Shown in pieces: positions 56,304 to 64,000 of a stretch of DNA of 64,000 bases. The position numbers and the translations under genes were made by a program. Location: NCBI RefSeq assembly GCF_010993735.1, contig NZ_WQNI01000005.1:188501-252500 (forward strand). Direction: 5' to 3'. The stretch comes from Chelativorans alearensis (GTDB lineage Bacteria; Pseudomonadota; Alphaproteobacteria; Rhizobiales; Rhizobiaceae). Position 1 is the first letter of the stretch, and each line of letters opens with the position of its first letter. The notes under the pieces were generated by a model. That model worked only from the letters and a program-made list of their open reading frames with translations. It made no database searches and was not told the origin of the DNA.

Positions 56304-59295
56304 TGGTGCGCTCCCCCTTTTCATCGAAAAAGACCGTCGGCACGACCTCGACTTCGACCGCACCGTCCGGCATGGGCACGTGGAGGCGCTCGCCCATGCG
56401 ATGGCTCCCGTTTTCCACCAGCGCCAGGGCGATGGAACGGCCGCAATTTTCCGACCAGTAGGAGGAAGTGACGAAGCCGATCATCTTCATCGGCACGGGC
56501 TGGTTCGGGTCGGCGACGATCTGCGCCCCCTCTTCGAGGACGGTCTTCGGGTCGGATGTCTTAAGGCCGACGAGCTGGCGCCGCCCCGGCGCCGTCAGGT
56601 CCGGCCGCTTCAGCCCGCGGATGCCGACGAAATCCTTCTTCTTCCTGCCGATGGCCCAGCCAAGGCCGGCATCGTCCGGCGTCACCGTGCCGTCGGTGTC
56701 CTGGCCGACGATGATGAAGCCTTTTTCGGCGCGCAGCACGTGCATGGTCTCCGTGCCATAGGCGCACGCGCCGTGCTTCCCGCCCTCCGCCCACACCGCC
56801 TCCCAGACGGAGAGGCCGTAATCGGCCGGCACGTTGATCTCGAAGCCGCGCTCGCCGGTGAACGAGATGCGGAAAAGCCGTGCCGGCACGCCGCATACCC
56901 TCCCCTCGCGCACGGACATGTGCGGCATCGCCTCGTCCGAGAGGTCGATGTCCTCGACGAGGGGAGCGACGATGTCGCGGCTCTTCGGCCCCTGCACGGC
57001 GATTGTAGCCCATTGCTCCGATGTGGAGGTGAGCCAGACTTTCAAATCGGGAAACTCGGTCTGGAGATAGTCCTCCATGTGGTGGAGCACGCGCGGCGCG
57101 CCGCCGGTGGTGGTCGTCACATGGAAGCGGTCCTCGGCAAGCCGGCCGACCACGCCGTCATCGTAGATGAAACCGTCCTCGCGCAGCATGATGCCGTAGC
57201 GGCAACGCCCGACGGCGAGCTTCTGCCACGGGTTCGTGTACATCAGCTCCATGAAGCGGGCCGCGTCCGGGCCGACGACCTCGATCTTGCCCAAGGTCGA
57301 GGCGTCGAAGATGCCGGCAGACTGGCGCACGGTGCGGCATTCGCGGGCGACCGCCGCGTGCATGTCCTCCCCGCCGCTCGGGAAATACCAGGCCCGCTTC
57401 CACTGGCCGACATCCTCGAAGACGGCGCCGTGGGCCTCGGCCCAGGTGTGAATGGGCGTGCGCCGCGTCGGCTCGAACAGGGCGCCACGTCCGTGGCCGA
57501 CGAGGGCGCCGAAGGTGACGGGCGTATAGGGCGGGCGGAAGGTGGTGAGGCCCACTTCGGGGATGGGTTTTCCCAGCATCTCCGAGGCGATGGTGAGAGC
57601 GTGCAGGTTTGACGTCTTGCCCTGGTCGGTGGCCATGCCGGTGGTGGTGAAGCGCTTGACATGCTCGATGGAGCGCATGCCCTCCTGCACGGCTTGGCGG
57701 ATGTCCTTGGCCGTCACGTCGTTCTGGAAGTCGACGAAGGCCATCGCCTTTTTACCCGCTTCTGCACCAGGGGCGGCACCGGCCATACCGGAGGACCACC
57801 TCTCGGTGGAGCCGGCCTCGAGGTTAGGCACCTTCGCCCTGGCCTTTGAAACGCCTGCCTCCTTCGCCGCCTTCTCGCCGGCCTGAAGGGCTTCCGCGAC
57901 TGCCTCTCCGAGGCCGGTCGTACCGTTGCCGGCGCCGACGGAGACGGCATCCTGGACGTATTGGCCGGGCAGAAAGCGCTGGGTCGCCTCATTGAACGCG
58001 AGCTTGCCGCGCGACTGGGAGAAGAGGTGGACGGCGGGCGTCCAGCCGGAGGATGTGACGAGCGCATCCACCTCGATCTGGCGGGGCGCGCCGCCATTGA
58101 CGGGCGCGACGTCGATACGGCGCACGCGCAGCCGGCCTTCCGTGCCGGTGACGGCATGGCCTGCCAGCACCTCGATGCCCAGCCCGCGGGCCTCCTCCAC
58201 ATGAGCGCCTTGCGGCGCGGGGCGAAGATCGACGAGGGCGGCGATCTCCACACCCTTCTTCTTCAGGTCGATGGCGGCGGCATAGGCGGAATCGTCGGCC
58301 GTGTAGACGGCGACCCTGCGGCCGACGGCAACGCCGAAATGGTTGAGATATGTGCGCGCGGCCGAGGCCAGCATGATGCCCGGCCGGTCGTTGTCCGGGA
58401 ACACCATGTGCCGCTCGATAGCGCCGGTGGCGAGCACGACACGCTTCGCCCGCACCTGCCAAAGGCGCTCGCGCGGGGCCTCCGGGTGGGGGGCGGCGAG
58501 GTGGTCGGTCAGGCGCTCGACAAGGCCGAGCATGTTCTGCGCGTAGTAGCCGAAGCCGGTGGTGCGGGTGAGAAGCCGCACATTGTCGCGCGCGGCGAGC
58601 TGCGCCGCCGTCCGCTGTGCCCATTCCCAGCCGGGCATGCCGTCGATGACGGCGCCGGCCTCGAAGCGCAGGCTGCCGCCAGGCTCGGCCTGCTCGTCGG
58701 CGAGGATGACGCGGGCGCCCGCCTCGGAAGCCGCGAGCGCGGCGGCAAGGCCGGCGGCACCCCCGCCGACGACGAGCACGTCGCAGTGAGCGAAACGATT
58801 GGAGTAGCGGTCGGGATCGGGTTGGTCGGGCGCGGTGCCGAGGCCGGCGGCGCGGCGGATGACGGGTTCGTACAGCCGCTCCCATGCCGCGCGCGGCCAC
58901 ATGAAGGTCTTGTAATAGAAGCCGGCGGAGAAGAAGGGAGCGCCGAGATCGTTGAGCGCGCCGACATCGAAGGCGAGCGAGGGCCAGCGGTTTTGCGAGA
59001 CGGCGGCAAGGCCGTCGTAGAGTTCCTGCACCGTGGCGCGGACGTTGGGCGTCTTGCGGGCGGGGTCGCGGTGGATGCCGACGAGAGCGTTGGGCTCCTC
59101 CGCCCCTGCCGAAAGAATGCCGCGTGGGCGGTGATACTTGAAAGAGCGGCCGACAAGGTGGACGCCGTTGGCGAGCAGCGCCGAGGCGAGCGTATCGCCA
59201 GCAAGGCCGGTGTGGGGCTTGCCGTCGAAGATGAAGCTGACGGTTCCTGCGGCATCGAGCCGGCCGGCGGTTGGGAGGCGGAAGGGCTGGGTCAT
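56296..59295 (-). CDS. soxA: Sarcosine oxidase alpha subunit
   Basis: The largest subunit, 999 residues. An N-terminal ferredoxin-like fold (TVSFIFDGKPHTGLAGDTLA, FKYHRPRGILSAG) is followed by an FAD/NAD(P)-binding domain (VLVVGGGAAGLAAALAASEA near residue 172; ATGAIERHMVFPDNDRPG) and a C-terminal aminomethyltransferase-like (GCV_T) domain for tetrahydrofolate (FTGERGFEINVPADYG). The domain order is standard for TsoX alpha. soxD lies upstream but is separated by a 214-base gap holding a dispersed repeat, unlike the tight spacing of the other sox genes. Confidence 0.97.
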
Positions 59296-59336
59296 GCGGC
59301 GGCTCCCTTTCGGGGGATGCCGCGCGCGGCACCATC

Positions 59337-59500
59337 ACCCCCCTCTGCCCTGCCGGGCATCTCCCCCTCCAGGGGGGAGATCGGCCGTCGCGACGACTTT
59401 CGCCAATTACCGTCGTTGCAGTGGAAGCGCCGGAGCAAGTGACCGGCTAATCTCCCCCCTTGAGGGGGAGATGCCCGGCAGGATAGAGGGGGGTGGTGAC
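59337..59500. repeat. Dispersed intergenic repeat, copy B, inside the sox operon
   Basis: Same architecture as 15660-15832: terminal palindromes GCATCTCCCCCTCCAGGGG and CTCCCCCCTTGAGGGGGAGA around a core with GATCGGCCGTCGCGACGACT, CGTTGCAG and CGCCGGAGCAAG. It lies between soxD and soxA, so sarcosine oxidase mRNA must be transcribed through it. It leaves about 40 bases before soxA. Confidence 0.82.
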
Positions 59501-59509
59501 GCTCCACCA

Positions 59510-59809
59510 TCACTGGTTACCTCCCGCCTCGCCCAAATCCGGCTTCGGCTCGCCCGCCTTGTACGTCATCAGGAACCGGTCGCTCACCGTATCCCGTGCC
59601 GCGTTGAAGAACCGCCCGCACCCGTGGATGTGCCGCCAGCGCTCGAAGGTGACGCCCTTGGGGTTGGCGCGGATGAAGAAGTAGCGCTGGAATGCCTCGT
59701 CGGAGATCTCGGCGATGTTCTCCGGCCGCGCGATATGTGCCTCGCCGGCGTGGCGGAACTCCAGTTCCGGCCGCTCTTCTTCGCAATAGGGGCAATGGAT
59801 GAGAAGCAT
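59510..59809 (-). CDS. soxD: Sarcosine oxidase delta subunit
   Basis: A 99-residue Zn-binding subunit. The ligands expected from the family are visible as Cys6 and Cys9 in HCPYCEEE, His60 and Cys64 in RWRHIHGCGRFFN. The rest (RYFFIRANPKGVTFERW, RDTVSDRFLMTYKAGE) matches SoxD. It starts nine bases after soxB, consistent with cotranscription. The gap to soxA on the other side is filled by a repeat. Confidence 0.95.
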   Translation of the reverse strand: MLLIHCPYCEEERPELEFRHAGEAHIARPENIAEISDEAFQRYFFIRANPKGVTFERWRHIHGCGRFFNAARDTVSDRFLMTYKAGEPKPDLGEAGGNQ

Positions 59810-59818
59810 GGAGGGACC

Positions 59819-61072
59819 TCAGTGCGCGACCGCAGCCGCCGCCGCCTCGTCGATGAGCCGCCCACCCCGGAAGCGCTCCAGCGTGAAGGGCGCGTTGATC
59901 CTGTGCGGCTCGTCGCGGGCGATGGTGTGGGCGAAGACGTGGCCGGAGCCGGGAGTGGCCTTGAAGCCGCCCGTGCCCCAGCCGCAATTGACGTAGAGCC
60001 CCTTGACTGGCGTCTTGGCGAGGATTGGCGAGCGATCGGGCGTGACGTCGACGATGCCGCCCCAGGAGCGCAGCATCTTCATGCGCGTGAAGATGGGGAA
60101 CATCTCGCAGATGGCATCGAGCGTGTGCTGGACGATGTGCAGGCCGCCGGTCTGGGAATAGGAGGTGTACTGGTCCGTGCCGGCACCGATGACGAGTTCG
60201 CCCTTGTCGGATTGGGAGATGTAGGCGTGGACGGTGTTGGACATGACGACGCAGGGGAAGACGGGCTTCACCGGCTCCGAGACCAGCGCCTGGAGAGGGT
60301 AGGATTCGAGCGGCACCGAGACATCCGCCATCTGCATGAGCACGGAGGAATGGCCGGCGGCAACGACGCCGATCTTCCTCGCCTGAATAGGCCCGCGCGT
60401 CGTCTCCACGCCCGTCACCGCGCCGTCCGGGCCGCGGCGGATGGCGGTGACTTCGCAGTTCTGGATAATGTCGACGCCGCGCGCCGAGGCGCCGCGCGCG
60501 TAGCCCCAGGCGACGGCATCGTGACGCGCAGTGCCGCCGCGGCGCTGCAGCGCGGCGCCCATGACGGGGTAGCGCGCGTCGCGCGAGATGTTGAGCGGCG
60601 GGCAGTAGGCCTTGGCCTCCTCGGGCGTCAGCCATTCGTTGTCGACGCCGTTCAGCCGGTTGGCGTGGATGTGGCGCTTGAAGACCTGCACGTCGTGCAC
60701 GTTGTGGGCAAGCATCATCACGCCGCGCTGCGAGAACATGACGTTGTAGTTGAGCTCCTGTGAGAGCCCCTCCCACAGCTTCACGGCGTGGTCGTAGATG
60801 CCGGCGCTCTCGTCGTAGAGGTAGTTGGAGCGGATGATGGTGGTGTTGCGGCCGGTGTTGCCACCGCCGAGCCAGCCTTTTTCCAGCACTGCGACGTTGG
60901 TGATGCCGTGCTCCTTGGCGAGATAATAGGCAGTGGCCAGCCCATGGCCGCCGGCGCCGACGATGATGACGTCATAGGCCTTCTTCGGCTCGGGCGAGCC
61001 CCATTGCTCGGGCCAGCCCTTGTGGCCGCGCAGAGCCTCGCGTGCGATGGCGAAGACGGAATATTTGCGCAT
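59819..61072 (-). CDS. soxB: Sarcosine oxidase beta subunit
   Basis: The FAD/FMN-carrying subunit, a D-amino-acid-oxidase-fold amine oxidase; 417 residues. The FAD motif [20 protein letters not shown] is at about residues 36-55, followed by [20 protein letters not shown] (covalent FMN region downstream at [18 protein letters not shown]) and the C-terminal [19 protein letters not shown] 61072 ([14 protein letters not shown]) has GGGGGA six bases upstream; ATG 61078 and 61099 are in-frame alternatives. First gene of soxBDAG. Confidence 0.95.
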   Translation of the reverse strand: MRKYSVFAIAREALRGHKGWPEQWGSPEPKKAYDVIIVGAGGHGLATAYYLAKEHGITNVAVLEKGWLGGGNTGRNTTIIRSNYLYDESAGIYDHAVKLWEGLSQELNYNVMFSQRGVMMLAHNVHDVQVFKRHIHANRLNGVDNEWLTPEEAKAYCPPLNISRDARYPVMGAALQRRGGTARHDAVAWGYARGASARGVDIIQNCEVTAIRRGPDGAVTGVETTRGPIQARKIGVVAAGHSSVLMQMADVSVPLESYPLQALVSEPVKPVFPCVVMSNTVHAYISQSDKGELVIGAGTDQYTSYSQTGGLHIVQHTLDAICEMFPIFTRMKMLRSWGGIVDVTPDRSPILAKTPVKGLYVNCGWGTGGFKATPGSGHVFAHTIARDEPHRINAPFTLERFRGGRLIDEAAAAAVAH

Positions 61073-61281
61073 GCGCATTCCCCCGTTGGCGACCGTCATG
61101 CCCTTAACCGAAGTCTACCCCTAGCGAAAGTGGCCCCGCCGCCTTGCGCTGATTGCGACGGCGTTTGCCGTTTTGCGGCGTGACGGCCCATCCGGTTTCG
61201 GGTGGCTGCACCCTTTGTCTTTTGCGAGCAAGCCGCCGTGCCGGCGCCAAGCCCGGCACGGAAACCGCGAAAGGATGAACC

Positions 61282-62040
61282 ATGTTTTCATTGACCGACA
61301 AGGTTGCCATCGTCACCGGCGCCAGCTCCGGCATCGGCCGGGCGGCGGCCAAGCTCTTCGCCGAGGAAGGCGCGAAGGTGGTCGTCACCGCGCGGCGCAA
61401 GGCCGAGCTCGACACGCTGGTGGCGGAGATCCGCGAGGCGGGCGGCGAGGCCGAAGCCCTGCCCGGCGACGTGGCCGACGAGGCCCATGCGGCGGCGCTG
61501 GTGGCGCATGCGGTTGCGCGCTTCGGCGGGCTCGACATCGCCTTCAACAATGCAGGCATCGTCGGGCGGATGGCGCTTGCGCCGGAGCTCGACCGCGCGG
61601 ACTGGGAGGAGGTGCTGAACGTAAACCTCACCGCCGCCTTTCTCGCCGCCAAGCACCAGATTCCGGCCATGCTGGAGCGCGGCGGCGGTGCGCTGATCTT
61701 TACCTCAAGCTTCGTCGGCCAGACGGTCGGCATGCCTGGCATGACGGCTTACGCCGCATCCAAGGCGGGGCTGGTCGGCCTGACGCAGGCCCTCGCGGCG
61801 GAGCACGGCCCGAGCGGCATCCGCGTCAACGCGCTGCTGCCGGGCGGCACAGACACGCCGGCGGCGACCTTCAAGACGCCCGAGGAGTGGGCGTTCGTGG
61901 AGGGGCTGCACGCGCTGAAGCGCGTGGCGAGGCCGGAGGAGATCGCCCGTGCCGCGCTCTTTCTCGCTTCGGATGCAGCAAGTTTCATCACCGGGGCCGC
62001 GATGCTGGCCGACGGCGGCGTGTCGATCAACCGGACATAA
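61282..62040 (+). CDS. SDR family oxidoreductase
   Basis: A classical SDR, 252 residues. Cofactor motif TGASSGIGRAAA, TARRKAELDTLV after strand 2 (NADP-type), FNNAGIVGRM, catalytic Ser in FTSSFVGQT, active site YAASK, LLPGGTDTPA and the C-terminal AMLADGGVSINRT. It is divergent from soxBDAG with about 209 bases between. ATG 61282 follows AAAGGATG. Substrate unknown; similarity to 3-oxoacyl reductase or glucose dehydrogenase-like members only. Confidence 0.9.
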   Translation: MFSLTDKVAIVTGASSGIGRAAAKLFAEEGAKVVVTARRKAELDTLVAEIREAGGEAEALPGDVADEAHAAALVAHAVARFGGLDIAFNNAGIVGRMALAPELDRADWEEVLNVNLTAAFLAAKHQIPAMLERGGGALIFTSSFVGQTVGMPGMTAYAASKAGLVGLTQALAAEHGPSGIRVNALLPGGTDTPAATFKTPEEWAFVEGLHALKRVARPEEIARAALFLASDAASFITGAAMLADGGVSINRT

Positions 62041-62246
62041 ACGCCATTCGGCGGCCGCCGCCTGCCTGCGGCCGCCCTCCCCGCGGCGTGCACACCTCGC
62101 CACAAAGTCACTCGACAAGCTGCGGATATTCTGCTATCAGCCCGCATCCTGCGGGAGATGTCTGCCGCGGGGCATTGGGTGTTGAGCCTGGCAAGCGCCA
62201 AGAGGTTCGATGCCGCTATATATCAACGTTTTGACAGGAAGCCCAA

Positions 62247-62477
62247 GTGCAGGTACTCGTCCGCGACAACAATGTTGACCAGGCGCTTCGCGCTCTGAAG
62301 AAGAAGATGCAGCGCGAAGGTATTTTCCGCGAGATGAAGATGCGCGGGCATTATGAGAAGCCTTCGGAGAAGCGCGCGCGTGAAAAGGCCGAGGCCGTGC
62401 GCCGCGCGCGAAAGCTGGCGCGCAAGCGCGCACAGCGTGAAGGCATCATCGGGGGCGGACGGGTAGCGGCACGCTGA
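62247..62477 (+). CDS. rpsU: 30S ribosomal protein S21
   Basis: A small basic ribosomal protein, 76 residues, beginning [20 protein letters not shown] with the [17 protein letters not shown] core. Translation starts at GTG 62247, with AGGAAG nine bases upstream. The Lys/Arg-rich tail is usual for alphaproteobacterial S21. A strong intrinsic terminator (62517-62551) follows, so it is probably transcribed alone. The upstream 200 bases contain a CCCGCATCCTGCGGG hairpin at about 62142-62156 but no gene. Confidence 0.97.
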   Translation: MQVLVRDNNVDQALRALKKKMQREGIFREMKMRGHYEKPSEKRAREKAEAVRRARKLARKRAQREGIIGGGRVAAR

Positions 62478-62516
62478 GTGCCCTTATTTTCGTCCTTTTC
62501 CCCGCTTGAATGCGAA

Positions 62517-62551
62517 GGTGGCGCGATGGAAAGATCGCCGCCGCCTTTTTT
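62517..62551 (+). terminator. Intrinsic terminator of rpsU
   Basis: A GC-rich stem GGTGGCGCGAT / ATCGCCGCCGCC (62517-62545, one bulged C) is followed by six T residues (62546-62551), 40 bases after the rpsU stop. Confidence 0.85.
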
Positions 62552-62598
62552 ATTGCGGCAATGCGGCCGCGCCTGAGCAGGAACGGACAGCGGAATCC

Positions 62599-63453
62599 AT
62601 GGCTGATGTGATGATCTTGAGCAGAATGACGCGCCACGGGCGACTGGCGGCACTGGCGCTGGCGGCGCTCCTGCCGCTCGCCGCCTGCCAGTCGGCCGGC
62701 GATGCGGTGGACAGTCTTGCCCAGATCGACACCGCGCAGGGTTCGGCCGAGAATATCGGCTCGCTTACGGCCGTCATCGAGCGCACGCCGAACGATCCCG
62801 ACGCCTACAACGTGCGCGGCGCCGCCTATGGCCGGGCCGGGCGCTACAGCGAGGCATTGAAGGACTTCGACCAGGCGATCGCGCTTGCTCCGAACTCGCA
62901 CCAGGCCTACGCCAACCGGGCGCTGATCCACCGGTACATGGGCGACCAGGGGAAGGCGCTGGCCGACTACAACAAGGCGATCGAGCTCAACCCGCGCTAC
63001 GACACAGCCTTCATCGGCCGCGGCGAGATCTACCGCCAGGCAGGCCGCACCAGTGAGGCCTTCCGCGACTTCGAGCAGGCCATCCAGCTCGACACCACCG
63101 ACCCGCGCGCCTATCACCGGCGCGGCCTGCTCTACCAGGCGAGCGGCCAGCACCAGTTCGCACTGGAGGATTTCGCCATGGCCATCTCGCTCGCCCCCGG
63201 CGAGCCTTATGGCTACAACGGACGCGGCCTCTCCTATCTCGCCCTCGGCGACGAGGAGAACGCCTTCTCCGACTTCAACACCGCCATCCGGCTGGACGAG
63301 AGCGTTGCCGAAAGCTGGGCCAACCAGGCGCTGATTTTCGAGCGGCGCGGCGAAATGGATCGGGCGGCGCGTTCCTATGCGCGCGCCCTGCAGCTCGACC
63401 CCGAATACGTACCTGCCCGCGAGGGCGTGGCGCGCACGCGCGGATCCGCCTGA
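62599..63453 (+). CDS. TPR-repeat lipoprotein
   Basis: A predicted lipoprotein of 284 residues: signal peptide with lipobox LAAC (Cys30), then about six tetratricopeptide repeats from residue 55 on (AYNVRGAAYGRAGRYSEALK, AYANRALIHRYMGDQGKALA, AFIGRGEIYRQAGRTSEAFR, AYHRRGLLYQASGQHQFALE, GYNGRGLSYLALGDEENAFS, SWANQALIFERRGEMDRAAR). It probably acts as a periplasmic protein-interaction scaffold; NlpI-like proteins are the nearest known analogy. ATG 62599 was chosen for a complete signal peptide. Confidence 0.9.
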   Translation: MADVMILSRMTRHGRLAALALAALLPLAACQSAGDAVDSLAQIDTAQGSAENIGSLTAVIERTPNDPDAYNVRGAAYGRAGRYSEALKDFDQAIALAPNSHQAYANRALIHRYMGDQGKALADYNKAIELNPRYDTAFIGRGEIYRQAGRTSEAFRDFEQAIQLDTTDPRAYHRRGLLYQASGQHQFALEDFAMAISLAPGEPYGYNGRGLSYLALGDEENAFSDFNTAIRLDESVAESWANQALIFERRGEMDRAARSYARALQLDPEYVPAREGVARTRGSA

Positions 63454-63457
63454 TGCG

Positions 63458-63501
63458 CTTGGTCTGACCCAAACAGATACCGTCTGTCAGGTCGCACCAC
63501 G
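63458..63501. repeat. Palindromic repeat family, copy 3
   Basis: Reads TTGGTCTGACCCAAACAGAT-ACCG-TCTGTCAGGTCGCACCAC. It is close to the reverse complement of copy 2 (40795-40846) with a four-base shorter centre. It lies five bases after the TPR-gene stop. Confidence 0.75.
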
Positions 63502-63561
63502 GGGAACCATTCCCGCTTCCGTTCTGTTTTGCGTCCAAGAAACAGAACGGGAGTTCGAGCG

Positions 63562-64000
63562 ATGAAGAAAAGCGCACCTGCGGCGCTCGCCGCGGTCTTC
63601 GCCGTGTCGGCGAGCGCCTTGCCTGCCGCCGCCCAGGAACGCACGGAAGTCGGCATCCTCGATTGCATCATCGAAGGCGGCGTGGATATTGCGATCGTGA
63701 CGTCCAAGGAGCTTTCCTGCACCTTCCAGCCGGCGGACGATACCCGCCCGCCCGAGAGCTATGTCGGCGTTGTCAACAAGTTCGGCCTCGAAGCCGGCGT
63801 TACGGGCGAGCGCGTGATGCGCTGGCTGGTGATGGCGCCCACCACCACCGACCCCTACGCGCCCGGCGCACTTGAAGACGATTATGTGGGCGCCAGCGCC
63901 GAGGTTACCGCAGGCATAGGCGGCGGCGCCAACGTGCTGTGGAGCGGAACCTACAAGAACCTGATCCTGCAGCCCCTGAGCCTGCAGGCGCAGACAGGTT
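63562..64000 (+). CDS. DUF992 domain protein (partial, 3' end outside window)
   Basis: The first 146 residues of an exported protein. The signal peptide ends near residue 24 (ALPAAA-QER). The DUF992 pattern follows: VGILDCIIEGGVDIAIVTSK, ELSCTFQP, ESYVGVVNKFGLEAGVTGE and the start of the glycine-rich AEVTAGIGGGANVLW. The two Cys (in LDC and LSC) are typical of the family. Such proteins are common, small and uncharacterised in Rhizobiales. ATG 63562 follows GGGAG at a slightly long spacing. The gene continues past the window. Confidence 0.85.
   Translation, partial: MKKSAPAALAAVFAVSASALPAAAQERTEVGILDCIIEGGVDIAIVTSKELSCTFQPADDTRPPESYVGVVNKFGLEAGVTGERVMRWLVMAPTTTDPYAPGALEDDYVGASAEVTAGIGGGANVLWSGTYKNLILQPLSLQAQTG

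Overview
The window is GC-rich alphaproteobacterial chromosome, most likely from the Rhizobiales (Hyphomicrobiales), probably near the Phyllobacteriaceae. The evidence is a Brucella-type Omp10 lipoprotein, CpdR, homospermidine synthase, a BDAG sarcosine oxidase operon, a DUF992 protein, an sRNA that looks like the rhizobial suhB/MmgR (alpha-r8) family beside an inositol-monophosphatase-family gene, and several families of rhizobial-style palindromic intergenic repeats. No integrase, transposase, plasmid gene or CRISPR array was seen, so this reads as core chromosome with a few accessory modules.

Layout. 1-1955: molybdate transporter modABC (minus strand; modC runs off the left edge). 1956-3052: non-coding, with repeats and a hairpin-rich segment. 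3053-8307: an endolysin-like muramidase, KDPG aldolase, a periplasmic DUF882 peptidase and an NtrC-type regulator. 8506-15650: oligoendopeptidase F, pabB, homospermidine synthase, Omp10, a membrane Zn protease and a PaaK-like adenylating enzyme. 16008-22497: 5'-nucleotidase fused to LysM, ferrochelatase, an SPFH/NfeD pair with a VOC protein, and arabinose-5-phosphate isomerase. 22647-27936: outer-membrane beta-barrel, galU, a MltB-type transglycosylase and a DUF459 protein (envelope and polysaccharide functions). 27954-34398: gltBD with a 55-residue membrane protein between the subunits. 34879-37059: threonine aldolase, tandem palindromes and an omptin protease.

37276-39888 is a complete bufferin (RiPP copper metallophore) operon bufA-B-C-doxX with an intrinsic terminator in its leader. 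39943-44515: Hsp20 with a ROSE-like thermometer leader, a lysophospholipase-like hydrolase, hisN, the MmgR-like sRNA, N-formylglutamate amidohydrolase, cpdR and tRNA-Val(GAC). 44818-51991: a small unknown protein, a two-gene RND efflux system and an SDR-MaoC-SDR set. 52086-55281: a DUF2156 protein divergent from an Fe-S-type HTH regulator and MFS exporter pair, with an AT-rich dyad between them. 55414-61072: a PASDPVS-repeat protein and soxBDAG, interrupted by a dispersed repeat. 61282-64000: an SDR, rpsU, a TPR lipoprotein and a truncated DUF992 gene.

Main themes are envelope maintenance (omptin, muramidases, barrels, BufABCD, RND), nitrogen and C1 metabolism (gltBD, sarcosine oxidase, N-formylglutamate amidohydrolase, a nitrogen-linked sRNA) and stress response (Hsp20, copper chelation).
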